DNA of 64,000 nt, from contig JSYX01000068.1 of assembly GCA_000787465.1 (NCBI GenBank), positions 24,832-88,831 of the forward strand. The letters run 5' to 3'. Position 1 is the stretch's first letter. Each line of letters starts with the position of its first letter. Origin of the DNA: Thermomucor indicae-seudaticae. Its lineage: Eukaryota > Mucoromycota > Mucoromycetes > Mucorales > Lichtheimiaceae. The position numbers and the translations under genes were made by a program. Positions 23,105 to 36,075 of this stretch are shown here, in pieces. The notes under the pieces were generated by a model that searched no databases, was not told where the DNA came from, and saw only the letters and a program-made list of their open reading frames with translations.

Positions 23105-24743
23105 GACCTGCATTCGATCTCGGACGACTAAATTACGCTCTGGTAGGGTTTCTCTGAAAACCCTACCATGATGTGAAGTCCTTGCTTATTCAGCACATAA
23201 GCCCTTGACGCTTTATAGCATATGGAAACTATGTATTAATGAAACATAGTAAAAACTACACAAAGAGTTTATATGGGTTCATAATAAACGGTATCTTCTG
23301 GTTGATCTATCACTCTTTGATCTACTCTATAGTCTACTGTTATGTGTAAACAAAAGTCTTTTCTCATACTATAGATCAGTAGCGTCGTATGTACGAATAC
23401 GCACCCACAGAAAACTTCCGACAGACTGGACGTATTCATCGATCACAGGACGCGGACTGCGTGTTGTGGCTCGACGCGTATCGTGTCTCCAGGCAACGCG
23501 TCCGCGTTCGCGCGAAAAGAAAAATTTTCTGGATGTCGGAATCGTTTTACATGGCGTGCGTGTAACGTGAAAACGCGAGACGTAAGAAAAAGTGATTTCT
23601 TGTGGCAGGAGGTGGGAGTACCGCGTTTCTAGCGTGTTTTCCGCTTAAGTATACTCGAGACATATATTGACACGTCAAAATACGTCGACTCGAGAGTTAC
23701 TCCTTTTTTGACCGTTTGGGTAAACAATTGCTAAAAATGGTATCAACACCGCGCCGCCGTGGTTTTGTGCGTTCCGCAAGAGAAAAAATTGAGCGCGTTG
23801 TCCACGTAACGCGGGGTCGCGTTTCATTCACTCCGTGCCGTTCAGAGTGGCGCGAAGGAATAAATTAACGCGCGACGAGCCAGTGCCCCAAAAAAAAGAA
23901 ACGACAGGAGCACGTTGCGTGTCCGAACTGAACACGAACCGCGAAAGTGCTTTCCCCATGACCGTGTCCAGCTTCCGATCGCCAATACACTACACCGGAG
24001 CTGCTCACTCAAGCAGCACAAGCACTATCTCTCCGCTTAATATCATTGTACCTTGTGCCTTCTGACACGAAAATTGCTGTTGAAAGTTACTCTCTGTCTA
24101 CATTTGCGCGCAAACAGCGGTAGGGCTGCTACGTAAAGAATAAGTTTTGCGACGGACTGAAGACAAGTTTGATGGTCAAATCCTCTTTGAGTCATCCTTT
24201 ATTGACAACAGTAGACAGCTTTTTAGGGATTGAGTGATAGTAATGATGCTTACATCGGGCTTCTAAGACAAGGCAAATTCATAAACAAGGTTTCCTATTA
24301 CTGCCGTTTAGATGATCTCATTTCATGCAGCATCTCTTTGACTTTATGCTCGATACAACATGTTTTGGAACATTGTTAAATAATAGATAGAATAACTTCG
24401 TTGAGCGTGGGTTAAGCCATATACATCCAGGATGGTCTGTAGACCTTCAAGCCCGAGAGACATTCTTTGGCCTTTGAAGCTACTACAGCAAAACTGGCCA
24501 TCCACATTGAAATCTCATACGATATTCAGACACTTCAGCGAAAAATTTGTAAATTTGTTAATCACTCTATTGTCATGGAAGATTTTCCATCTGATTGTCT
24601 ACATCAAATCAGTCGTAATTATATTTTGCTTATGACAGTTAGCAAACGCATCCCAAACACTGCTAGCGCGGTATCACGCTGAATTCCCAACACCAAGATG
24701 ATAGATTTATGCATCCGCTACACATGAAACAGCGTGCATAACC
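23105..24743. other. Intergenic with CpG-rich block
   Basis: No gene supported. 23400-23900 is unusually rich in CGCG/ACGCG words compared with its AT-rich neighbours. A perfect 11-bp-stem hairpin (TGGTAGGGTTT / AAACCCTACCA) lies at about 23140-23168. Confidence 0.35.
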
Positions 24744-25838
24744 ATGGCGATTCTTCCGGTGTATGTGTCCGGCTATACAAACCACAGTGGTCGTGGAATC
24801 TACAGTTATGAATTTGACACTACCACAGGAGCCTTGAGTCACGGTCAACTAGCGGCTGAATCCATTGCACCTTCGTGGATTGTGCCCAATGAGCCTCGAC
24901 AACGTCTTTATGCGCTGAACGAGACGGCTGAATTCAATGGGCAACTGACGGGCGCGATTTCTGTCTTTAGCCGTGATCCCAAGACGGGACAGCTCCAGCC
25001 GTTGAATCAGTTTTCGTCACTCGGCCAAGAACCATGCCATGCAATCCTGAGCGATGGTTATTTGCTTGTAGCCAACTACGGCGGCGGCTCTGTCGCGGCA
25101 TTCGTTGTCCATGATGACAACTTGTCTGCGTCTCGCCATTTTCCGCACACCAGCCCTGCTACGCATGCTGTTCCTGATCGCCAAGAAAAACCACATGCGC
25201 ACGCTATCAACGTTGTCGGCGGCCGCTGGGCAGTTGCGCTCGACCTGGGGACCGATGAAGCCATCATTTACCGGGGCACCACACTTGAACGCGCTGGATC
25301 CTTCAAGTTTCCGGACGGCACGGGACCGCGTCACTTGAAGGCGATCGGCAACCGTTGCTACGTAGTGGGAGAGTTGTCCAACCGCATCCATGTGCTTGAT
25401 TTGGACCCTGAAACGGGCCTTTTCACTGAAATCCAGGAGGTGTACGGGTTGCCAACGGACTTTAGTGGTTGCAACATTGGCGCCGAGATTGATGCTACGC
25501 TGGATGGTCGGTTTCTTTATGTGTCGATGCGCGGACATGATTCTATTGCCATCTTTGAGATTCAGCCGGATACTGGCAAGCTGAACCTCATTGGACATGA
25601 ACCGACGGGTGGCAAGCATCCACGCCATTTTACGATTGATCCATCTGGACAATTCCTGCTTGTTGCAAACAAGGTTTGTCGTTCTTGACGACGTCCCGGA
25701 TCTCGAGCTGATTCTCTTTTGCTACAGGACTCCAATAATATTGTGATTTTCAGAATTTCTGCGGAAGAAGGACGGCTAGAGAAGCTACATACAGTAGAAC
25801 ATCCTGAACCAACCTGCATCGTATTTTGGAAGCAATAA
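24744..25838 (+). CDS. Lactonase of the 6-phosphogluconolactonase / muconate cyclase beta-propeller family
   Basis: Exons 24744-25673 and 25728-25838 give 346 residues. The sequence shows the seven-bladed lactonase pattern: YVSGYTNHSGRGIYSYEFD at the start, repeated ALNE, CHAILSDGYLLVANYGGGSV, the PHAHAINVVGGRWAVALDLG segment, GTGPRHL, RFLYVSMRGHDSIAIFEI and GKHPRHFTIDPSGQFLLVAN. The His, Arg and Glu residues in the PHAHAI and GPRHL strands form the family active site. The family includes bacterial Pgl (pentose phosphate pathway) and fungal carboxymuconate cyclase; which substrate applies cannot be told from sequence alone. It has no signal peptide. The second exon supplies the last blade (DSNNIVIFRI) and closes the propeller. 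Confidence 0.88.
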
Positions 25839-26329
25839 TGATTGTAGATTGTCATGCTCTGCATATTTTGATATGCGTACTCCCTCTCTTTTTAATGATG
25901 CAATGGATATTTTAAGACAGTGAACAACTCAGTGATCCTCTGTGAATAAACTGTAGGGGAAGGTATCCTTTCAGCCCTTTTCCGATAAGCTATGAACGAT
26001 TCTGCACCTCGCATCGGCAAATTACTGTATAATGCCTCAAAACGTAGCGTTGCAATATGTTATGGAGTGAAATACGGCGTTCAAGGCTTATCCAATAGGA
26101 GCAATAGCTAGAAGCCAGGCGTTTGTTATTTGTTTGCTCGTGCTACTGGACCGAAATTTCCGAGTAGGAAAGGTCCGGGCCGGACACTACGTGGGCTATA
26201 GTTCCAGGAAGTCTTCCGCCCATCCTGATACTCTCCCTTCTCTTTACGCAGCGTCTTGTCCCCAATCTAGGGTTAAATCGTTACTTGCGCGCGCACCTCA
26301 TATCCATCCATCTATATTGAAATAAAAAC
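25839..26329. other. Promoter region of the P1 gene
   Basis: No reading frame supported. Pyrimidine-rich text just before the start (26235-26320) is typical of ribosomal protein leaders. Confidence 0.35.
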
Positions 26330-26822
26330 ATGTCGACCGCTGAACTCGCTGTTGTCTACGCCGCCCTCATCCTCCAGGATGGCGAGGTTGAAATCACCGT
26401 AAGCTACACCAGACTTTTTTTCCTTATTACGGGCTCCAGCTGATTTAAATACTCTGAACTCAATGAATCTTTTGTTGCATCATAATGAAGGCCGACAATC
26501 TTCAGACGCTGGTCAAGGGTGCCGGTCTTGACGTTGAGCCCGTCTGGTTCTCCATTTTCGCCAAGGCTTTGGAGGGCCAAAACCTGAAGGACATTTTGGG
26601 TGGCCTTAGTGCTCCTGGTGCCGCTCCCGCTGGCGCTGCTCCTGCCGCTGGTGCTGCCGCTGCTGGTGCTGCCGCTGCTGAAGCCAAGGAAGAAGAAAAG
26701 AAGGAAGAAGAAGAGGAATCTGATGAGGACATGGGCTTCGGTAAGTCCTTTTCCATTTTCATGAATTCAGGATACGCGTGTTTGCTCACTCCACAACCAT
26801 TTGCATAGGTCTTTTCGACTAA
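26330..26822 (+). CDS. 60S acidic ribosomal protein P1
   Basis: Exons 26330-26398, 26491-26740 and 26809-26822 give 110 residues, the normal length. The protein begins [20 protein letters not shown], continues [19 protein letters not shown], then an Ala/Gly/Pro hinge, an acidic Glu/Lys run and the conserved [12 protein letters not shown] end, completed only by the 14-nt last exon. P1 pairs with P2 on the ribosomal stalk, where the tail recruits elongation factors. The N-terminal [12 protein letters not shown] distinguishes P1 from P2. Its transcription converges with MED13. Confidence 0.97.
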
Positions 26823-27144
26823 ACCCGTTGTCGTGATTAAGCTTTCTCTCTTCAGCATCTCATTTTCTTCGAAAATAAAGCACGCACTGTTTAATGCAAC
26901 TGTTGTGTGTATTGGTCTGCATAGTCATGAAATGTATACGTTATGTGAAAAAGGAAGCGATTAGCATGGTCGAATCAAAGGGACAAGTAACAGAATGTAC
27001 AAAGAGGAAAACAGCGGAGCGATCGTACGAAGTTGCTCGCCGATCGTTGATGATATGCGTGTTAAAAGAGGAGGATGAATGTAGGTTGCGCAAGTGAATG
27101 TGGAAGTGCATGTGTGTGTTGGATATTTTCAAGGGATGCTTAAG
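26823..27144. other. Convergent 3' region between P1 and MED13
   Basis: About 320 bp with an AAAATAAAGC poly(A)-like signal for P1 (26872-26881). No gene seen. Confidence 0.5.
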
Positions 27145-30100
27145 TTATGCTGAAACCACCAACAATATCCGTTCAAGCCGTTCAGTAATTACCACATGTA
27201 CCGGTAAACAGTTGCTGCTCGATGGCATGACGTTTATGTAAGATAGTGCATGGTACTGCTTGATAATGTCGCGAAGGATGCTGTATGCTGAGTGGTTGGT
27301 TTGATTATGTACGAGATGAATCTTTCAACATACGGTAGGTTAGCATTGGCCTCAACTTAGTCTGATTCGTTGTATTGCTTACCTCCATGATAAATGGATC
27401 ATTATTGAATTGCTCCCGGCAAGGATTTTCGCTTTTTGGCATGGAATGGATGAAATACCCGCTCGCAAGTGGAAGCATCCAACTATCTTCAAGCTGTCCT
27501 ATCGATGATTGTATTATCCCTTGTGCTATACGTACTCTTCGCTGCGAGTATGCAATGCGATGGTTCAGCAGTAATGCGCGTGCTTCCCCTGTCCACGTTG
27601 CGTCATCAGGCAGCGTCGTCCCCGATCCATTCGAATCGTTACGGATATTAGCCGTACCGGTTGAAGTTGGTATGGGCGTTGGAGTGCTGAATACTTCAGG
27701 TGTTGGTGTGTTTGCGGATCCTGGTGTTTGAGGGTAATCAATGATATTCGTATAGGTGGCCTGTTGTTCGGTCCCTGCATGTACATGGAGCGCAGATTCC
27801 ATATCCATGCATACTATAACAGCATTTGTATCAGCTGGAATCACTTCTGTCCAATCTATGTTTGAATCGTGGTTAGTACTTGACGAGGCATTATACCTTA
27901 CAGTCAACTAACCCTGTAGTTCCTGGTGAAACATGAGTCCTATTTTCGCAATCACAAAAGTCCAAGCATGTCCTGTCCTTTGTGAGATCTCTGTTGTACG
28001 GCACCAGGCCTCCTCGAACAAAGATCCTAAAGGCTTGTTGTCGGCAGAATATAGCACGGCAAACTCGAGTAGTTCCCCCCTATTGTCCGTCCAAACAGCC
28101 GTCATCCACCGCCGATCTAAGCTGAAACAGTATGCCAAATGAAGTGTTGCATTTTGCTCTACAATGGTATGGAAAGGTATAACGGGTTTCGTCAAGGAAT
28201 ATTGAATCGATTCTGGTATGGTCTTGGCTAAGACAAAAGCTGGAGCATACATAGCTGTTACGGATCCAGTATCTTCGATGCTGGCCTACTTCACCCATCA
28301 GCGATTGTATAATACCTCTATCAAACGGTATTTACCTGTACGCGATCCCTCCTAACGACAGCATGACATTTACTGTAAACAGAGAATGCCAATTCTTTTA
28401 ACCCAAATTTTTGGTAGCCTCCAAAGGATGATGGCCGCAAGATATGTTCCATGGGTATAAGTTGCATTACTATCCGTGCACGATTTTCTTGGCTTGTACG
28501 AGTGCCCATGCCAATGGAAGCAGCATGGTAGGCCATCATGAGCTTATTAAAACATTTGCTCAGATCAAAGTTCGAGGAAAGGCTACTCGCAGGATTCACC
28601 AGGTAAACTACGATATGCATTTTCTCGGCCATGATCCCTCCTAGAGCTGCACCAAGATTCTGACATTCCGCCATATAGCTTCGAAGCTGCTGGTCGTTCC
28701 ACGTCTCACCCGTAATCTCAGCTACAAGACTTTTAGACGCTCTTCACCTACCATACCATTGATACTTTGGCACTTACGTAGCAGCGGTACAGGTACTAAA
28801 CCTCGTCGATATGGACCAATATTGCCAGGGTAATGCACACCCAAGTGACAGGATTCGTATACCGTACTCAGACTCTTGAAAAACTGTACGCACGACGATT
28901 CGAGGTGTTCATTGCTAGGGAAAACGACGAAATAACTAACGTTCTTGCGAGCAGAGTAAGGCTCCAATCTGAGCTTTTCCCAAAATGTCACGAGCTTAGG
29001 TGAACCTTCAATGAAGTCGTCCTGGCGACTGACGACGATGTAGGGCAACGGCAAAGTATCCAAGTTCGGCTCTGCAGGTCGCCGTTTTTTAACCTGGTAT
29101 TTTCCGTATTTCGACTGGGCTTGGTTGGTTTCTGCAACGATCCCAATAAGCTCTCAGTGTTTCTATATAGCTCGCATTGACAAGCCTTACCAGAGAGGTC
29201 ATAATACTGCTGTACACTAAGCGGGCCTTTGATAGCTACAGAACCCGGAAAAGATGGTGGGGCCATATCCAGCTGCTCAATGTTGTCCGATTGTAGTCCA
29301 CTTGCATGATCGAATATATCAATAAGAGCTTCTTTGAAAATATGAGTGATCCGGTCATAATCGCTCTGCAGCGTCGGTGCGTGCAATACATCTACTTTCC
29401 GTTGTTAAACAGTGAATCAGCTAAGCATGAAATTGTCTTACCTCCGCAATAAGCCTGGAGTAATCCACGACGCCGGTTTAAAAGAACTTTTACAGATTCG
29501 CCTTCTGAAACTTCTCCTCCATTGGCTGACAGGGACGCCAAGCCGTTCGTAAATGGATAACCACCAAGCACAACTTGCTGGCATAGATAGTCAAGCGCTT
29601 TAAGTTCATCTTGCATATGATCCCGTATATGCAAGCTCTGGGCCTCCAGGGCCCCAGACGTAACCGCGGATGGAAAAGGAGAGTCCAAACTTAGTTCTGT
29701 CAATTTAGGTTCCTTAATCGCCAACTTTTGCCCGGCATTTCGAGAGAATATGCGGTCGACGAACCTAGCCTCAGCATGACGTAACCCTGCCATCCACCAG
29801 TCTAAGCTTTGTTCAGCCTCTTCACTTGTATCGCTGGTATCAGAATCGCTTATGCTGTCATCAGAAGTCAGGCTTTCACTGGGTGGACTTCCTTCGCCGG
29901 CAACTAGCCTCGTTGTTGCGTTGTAATTTGCTCTAGAGTCCGTTGCCACTGCATCTTCTTTCGAACTAGCTTTTGCTTCCGCAGTTTGCTTCGTCTTTGT
30001 CCGCTTTCTTATCTTGGGGACATAGTCTGGCCGATATGGATCGCGCTTCAAATCATGTCTTCTCGAACGAGAATTTCCTTCGTCTCTAGCGAGGTACATA

Positions 30101-32926
30101 AATTTGCCACCGTCAAAATATTTCGAATCATTGACACCGGCAGTAAAAGTCACAGGTGCAAAATCCGGCGGAACAAGGTTTTGCTCAAGCGTCGTATCGG
30201 CGTCCAATAAAGCTCTTACATTTTGGCCGACCATTTTATCGTTGCTACATCGTCCTTCTGCTTTTATGTCATCAGTAGACGAGGAACCGCGCCCTTCAAT
30301 CGGGCCCACTCGTATGTCTGTCGCGGAGTCAGTGGTTGCCTCATCTGGTACTGCTGGAGCTACAGGACTCTTTTGCGCCTTCAATCTCATAGTAGAATGC
30401 ATTTCGCTACCTAGTAGTAGCTGATTGTCGAGGAATTGCTCAGATCCAGCCAGGATATCGTCAAGATTCAGTGTTTCGTTAGAATGCGAGATATCACCTG
30501 TGTTTAGTGCTTGTAATGGTACAGTGTCCACAAGCATTAATGTTGGGTTAGTATCTTCAGTAGATGTGGATTGGCCAGGTTGGAAGCTGTTGTTTCCGTC
30601 ACTTTCATTAGACTCTCGGCCTGCCTCTTGAAACATATCCTGTTGCCTGGTCGGCCCCGATTCGAAGAAATTGAAATCTTCTTCGGTGACATCGAAATCA
30701 TTGTCCAAGTTCGCCGTATCGTCTCCCCAGCGGTTCGGTAAGCCGTACATCATATTGTCAGCGCTACTCAAGCTGTCAATACCAAAGCCTAAACCAAATC
30801 CCTCTTCCGTAGGTTGCAATTGAGGAGATCGATACATAAAGTTCCCTGTGTTATTCTGACCAGTACTGGCGGAGATGTCGCGCACTACAGCAGCACCGGG
30901 ATACAATGCCGACGTCTGGTCATACATTAAATGCTCTGCCGTGACGGATCCAAAAGCCGACATTTGCGACGAGTCCGGTACAGGTGCAGAAGGAAGGAGA
31001 CTATTCCCGGTTGGCATATGGCTATCTACTCTCTGTCCGCTATGCTCGGGTAAAGATGTATAATTCATGCCAGGCTGAAATCCGCGCTTGTCTTCCCCGC
31101 CAAAATGACGTGAGGCAAACTCTGCAAGAGATAGCTGGTTCTGATTTCGGAAACGCTCCGTCCGAACTCGCTCAACTGTTTCTTCATCTCCATCGTTTGC
31201 TGCTGGCTCGATTTTGGTACCGGAGCTTGCCGGAGTTGCTGCAGCTTTTGAAACCATTATTGGACTTGACGATACAGGTTCACTAAGCGCTTTTTGCAAC
31301 AGACTATGAGTGTTGGCAGAATCCACAACTGACAATGCTTCAAGTATTGCAGTGATCGTCGAAGAATTCCCATAGCTCCAATAATTAACGCTTTGCTCTG
31401 TTGTGCTTTCAACGGGACTAAAAACCATATTCTGACCATATGTTGCATTCCGCTTCACTCCATTGGCTGACCGCTTTCGCCAGGCCCAGCGGCTCCACTT
31501 TTCTCCAAGATCCTCTGTAAAACCCTGATTGTATCCAAGGATCCCGCTCATTCCTCTTACTGATGTCGGTGAGAGTTGCGGAGATGTTGTAACAAACAAA
31601 AGATTGCTTGGGTATAAGACGACTTCGCCAGGAAGCGTTCGAATAGGCACGAGTGCTGGTATTTTTTCGTCATGACATAAATTTCGTTGACGAGGATATA
31701 ACCGTTCAAGCGGTATGTCATATAATCGAGACCATTCGTGCAATGTGTGCTCTTCCAGTTGACTGGGTATATCTCGTTTCACAGACGCAATCGTGCTTAC
31801 TTCCCCCGTAGGACACATTATCACTATTTATCAGACATACCGGGTAAGCTCACCGACAGCACCCATTGCCTGCATCTCTCACTGACCTTTAGTACCATGT
31901 GCTTTTACATCGGAATGAGTAAGCGGTCTTATTCCCATGCGTCGCACATCAGGTTGAACAATAAGATTCGTATTGCTTAGATAAATATTATATGTACATG
32001 TGAGTAGTGAGTCAACTGAATTGTCATGTTCCACGTCCTGAACAGTGTCTGGCCAGATCTCGCGTGTCACATCAGTTTCCGCAAAAGAAGAAGGGAAGAC
32101 ATAAAAGTCGCCGAGAGGGAGCGCCCCTTTCCGAACCATGCGCCTATAGTAGAAGGGAACTAGAATGAGCGTGGATCAAGCTCATATCGTACTTTCCATA
32201 CCTACCCTCGCAGTAAATTTTCGATTGATTGCAAAAACAATTTGTATTCCTTCGCAACTGTAACAACGGGGTTGATGCCCACTGCAGACTGCGCCATTGA
32301 CCCAACTGGGGATGCTGTTGGAGACAAATTCTTCCCCACCGTCGTTTCCCAGGTGAATGAGCCCATTTTAATTTCTGTAGCGAATCAACGCGTGAGTGCG
32401 GATCAATATCTGCACCACCTTAGCTCATGACTTGTTTTACCTTCAAGCTCTCTGAGATAAACGTTGTCATCGATCTGACCGGTGTGTCTGTCGTCGAACC
32501 AGAACACCCACAATTCCAACGTGATAACCTCTTCCGGTTCCATATCCCTTGGTGTGTCCGGTGCTGCTCCGGCCAGAGTGTCTGCGCCCTTCCACATGCA
32601 GGGAATATTGAGCGCCACCAGATTACGATACGCTTTTATTAAGGTGTTCTCATCAGACTCTTGTCCGGTTCTTGACCAGCTACAGTTAGAGTCCTTTCGG
32701 GCCATTGTCTCCAGCGCTGCCTCACATTTCAAGAACTGGACAAGCATTGATCGCTTGCATGATTGGCAGTAGACCCGGTAGCGTATCTGTGAGACACCGC
32801 TCTAAAAGGGAAGGGAGGAACCCCGAGAGATCAGTTGATCTGGCATCGGACGTACGGGATAACTTTGGGCGGTGCGCCTTTACTTACAACCAGGTATATG
32901 TTTGTCAAACTGGAATCTGTGAGCAT
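27145..32926 (-). CDS. MED13: Mediator complex subunit 13 (CDK8 module)
   Basis: Eleven exons: 32888-32926, 32441-32801, 32206-32374, 31887-32143, 29442-31823, 29191-29391, 28778-29131, 28336-28721, 27913-28285, 27334-27855, 27145-27287; total 1728 residues with every phase consistent. The 39-nt first exon reads MLTDSSLTNIYLVV, the family N-terminus, spliced to SGVSQIRYRVY. A Med13 N-domain follows (ENTLIKAYRNLVALNIPCMW, LWVFWFDDRHTGQIDDNVYL, then VIMCPTGE). The 2.4-kb exon is largely disordered. The C-domain contains LDTLPLPYIVVSRQDD, FWEKLRLEPYSARKNVSYFV, HAWTFVIAKIGL and, in the last exon, QYHALSYINVMP and CLPVHVVITERL. MED13 tethers the CDK8/cyclin C kinase module to Mediator in the nucleus. 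The last intron (46 bp) is the least certain joint. Confidence 0.93.
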
Positions 32927-33610
32927 CAAGACTCGCTATGTGCACATTTAAGTGGTCCTGAAAGGGAAGGAAGAAGAAAATAGTTTCAGTCCGGTCGAAG
33001 GATATCTACGAGACCGCCGGTGACGCAAGCTCAAAACTCACTATAACGGAACCGCGGACCTTTTTGGCAGTTTTAGGGACACAATGCGTCCGTGCACTGC
33101 GATAAACAAAAGGCAGGCTTTTTACTTATTTTTTCTGGTTTCGCTGATTTATTAATCAATTACACAACAGTGGCTCATTGGCGAAGTTTTTCAATTATTG
33201 ATTACTACTCCCTCAAGTGAAGCCTTTTACCTTTGTTTTCGTACTGTAATACCGGAGAATTCTAAATGTGCAGGCTATTGTCCACTTGGACGAAAGCGAT
33301 GGTGTAGATTCGCCCGATTTGGGAGGTGAATGTTTGTCCCTGATGCGGGAAAACGCATTTCTGCTCTTGATCCACTCAAGCTTATAACGTTTTTGGAACT
33401 TTTAATCTTATGTGGTTAATGGTACTTAGGCAAGAGTAGCTTGCCTATATGAAGAGCTCATATCAACGGTGAAGAAGTAGCCGCCTTGCATATCAAATGT
33501 ACGAGCCTGCCAGCAGCGCAACCCGGACATTTCGGACTCTGAAGCCACAAATTTCCCCAAGGTGTGCAACCAATGCAGAAAAAAGTTGAATTACTTCGCC
33601 AATCGGAACC
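32927..33610. promoter_or_regulatory. Shared divergent promoter of MED13 and TYW1
   Basis: 684 bp between two divergently transcribed genes; it must contain both promoters. No further gene or clear TATA pair is seen. AT-rich text lies at 33110-33170. Confidence 0.55.
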
Positions 33611-35903
33611 ATGATGAACGATGTGGTTAATAGCCTGTTAAATGGCTTCTCAAGCATGCTGGCGCTGGGTACCGAATACGGATCAAACGAGGTGAACGGG
33701 TGTGCGTGTGCCGGATCAGGACCTTCAGCTTCCGGATCCTGCTGCAAGAGTAAGCTGGAGACACAACAAGCTACTGTGAACAAAGGCTGCGAATGCGGCC
33801 ATAGCCATTCTGACGGTCCAACCGAAATCGAGTCCATGAAGATATTATATTCGAGTCTCACGGGAACTGCGAAACAGTTTGCGGCAGAACTGGAGAGCAA
33901 GCTCCGGGCGGAAAAGAACGTTGCGATCCAGTCGCTTCAACTGTTGGACATTACAGAGTATGACAATGACGACCTCTTGACTGAAACCGCCGTTTGTGTG
34001 TTTATTCTATCTTGCTACAACGTGGAGGGACCACTGGACTGGTGAGTGTCTTTGAACAAAAATCAAGGTTTGACGTTCCTGTTGAACTTATGGAGGGACG
34101 GTCTTAATCGCTAGGTTCTCAAAATGGCTTCGAGATCTTCGCTATGACTGGCGTGTGGATCGTCTTGCTCTCCAGAAACTGCGTTATGCTGTCTGCGGCC
34201 TTGGCGATTCAGCTTACGGTGATGAATTCAATGTAGCTGCTCAGCAGATCGACAAGTGGTTGGGTCAACTGGGCGCAACGCGTATCTATCCCCTCGGCGC
34301 ATGCGATAAGAATGCGGATCAGAAGGCCCAATTTGACGAATGGGCAGCACAGTTCGTAGCGGAGTTACACGACAAGCAAACGCTAGAGTTTGCACCTGCA
34401 CACATTGAATATGACTCTGATGCAGAAGAAGGCGAGGAAGAGACGACACAAGTGGATGTGAACGGAAATTCTGGTGACGAAATGATGGATTTGGAAGATA
34501 TGGGCAAAATAGCAAACAAATTAAAGGCTGCCAAGCAGAACAGAGAGCAGGAAGAAGAGGCATATAATGTGCAACAGGGCAGAGCCAAACGGTTGATTGG
34601 TGTGGACGGTAGCAATGCAGCAGCCGCAAACAAAGCGACAAGTGAACCACGAGAAATGGTATCTCCAATGCTGTACAAAAATCTGACCAAGCAAGGTTAT
34701 AAGATTGTCGGTTCACACTCTGGCGTAAAGATCTGTCGATGGACAAAGTCAGCTCTTCGCGGACGCGGTTTCTGTTACAAACACAGTTTTTACGGGATCC
34801 AAAGTCATTTATGTATGGAAACGACTCCGTCACTAGCTTGTGCAAATAAGTGTGTGTTCTGCTGGAGACATCATACGAATCCCGTCGGTACTACTTGGCG
34901 GTGGAAGGTTGATGATCCAAAGTTTATTCTTGATGGTGCAATGGAAAATCATTACAAAATGATCAAACAGTTAAAAGGTAAGATAATGCGCTCATCCAGT
35001 CCTGGCAACACTTGGGGTTAACAGTTCTACTAGGTGTACCGGGTGTAAAAGCTGACCGATTCCAGGAAGCGTTTACGATACGGCATTGCGCTTTATCACT
35101 TGTTGGTGAGCCTATCTTTGTAAGTCGGTGTATTGGATATAATGGCCAAAGTATTGGTTAACTAATCAGACTATTAGTACCCTCATATTAACGAATTTGT
35201 AAAACTTCTCCATGAGAACAACATTTCCTCCTTCCTTGTAACAAACGCGCAATTCCCGGAAAAGATCGCAGAAATGGGGCCTGTTACGCAGCTGTACGTC
35301 AGTATCGATGCAGGCACCAAAGAAGGGTTAAAAAAGATTGACAGACCGCTTTTCCGGGATTACTGGGAGCGTTTTTTGGCAAGCTTGGAAGCTTTAGCCA
35401 ACAAAGGACAACGGACTGTATACCGTCTGACGTTAGTCAAGGACCGTAATACGGAAGAGATCGACAATTATGTGGAACTGGTTCGGCGAGGTCGGCCTTC
35501 ATTCATCGAGGTGAAAGGAGTGACATACTGCGGGTACAGTGGCGCCAGCAACTTAACGATGGCGAATGTTCCTTATCACCACGAAGTAATCGACTTCTGT
35601 CAGAAGCTTGTCGCTAAACTCGGTCCAGACTATGAACTCGCTTGCGAACACGCTCATTCATGTTCCATTCTCATAGCCCACACGAGCTTCAAGATTGATG
35701 GAGTATGGTATACGCATATCGACTATGACAAGTTCTTCGAGCTAGTCAAGAGCGGAAAACCATTTACGAGCCTTGATTTCATTGCCAAAACGCCAGATTG
35801 GGCTGTATTCGGTGCAGCAGAAGGAGGTTTCGACCCAGAAGAAACACGATTTTACAGAAAGAACAGGAAAACAGATACCGAAGTTGCAGCGTCAGCATCG
35901 TAA
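33611..35903 (+). CDS. TYW1: tRNA 4-demethylwyosine synthase TYW1
   Basis: Exons 33611-34041, 34115-34977, 35034-35119 and 35178-35903 give 701 residues. An N-terminal Cys-rich patch is followed by a flavodoxin domain (MKILYSSLTGTAKQFAAELE, CVFILSCYNVEGPLDWFSKW, VCGLGDSAYGDEFN), an acidic linker, then the radical-SAM domain with CX3CX2C at about C386, C390 and C393 (CANKCVFCW). Further TYW1 blocks are LSLVGEPIFYPHINEFV, QLYVSIDAGTKEGLKKIDRP, VEVKGVTYCGYSG-like text and the C-terminal wyosine-base domain. The enzyme builds the tricyclic base next to the tRNA-Phe anticodon at the ER surface or cytosol. It is divergent from MED13 and convergent with the TMEM164-like gene. Confidence 0.96.
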
Positions 35904-36075
35904 TTAAGTAATTTGTGTAATTGTTAAAAAAAGAACAGTGCGATCAACCAGTAAAATGACGAATGTTATATTAATGCTCGAAGAGCTGGATGAAGGAATG
36001 ATACTCTACAAAATTACAAGATGATACGTGAATGAATGGGAGCCTGTCAATGCAAGAGACATATTGCACATGACA

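Noticed and set aside
23835..24065. 76-codon plus-strand frame in the CpG-rich block
   Set aside because: No recognisable domain, and the high CpG content makes long chance frames likely.
27361..27382. A 21-bp intron (GTAAGC...ATCAG) near the end of MED13
   Set aside because: Too short to splice, and the frame reads through without it.
32441..32747. MED13 starting at the internal Met (MLVQFLKCEAAL)
   Set aside because: An upstream exon with the conserved MLTDSSLTN start joins in phase through a GTAAGT...TTTTAG intron.
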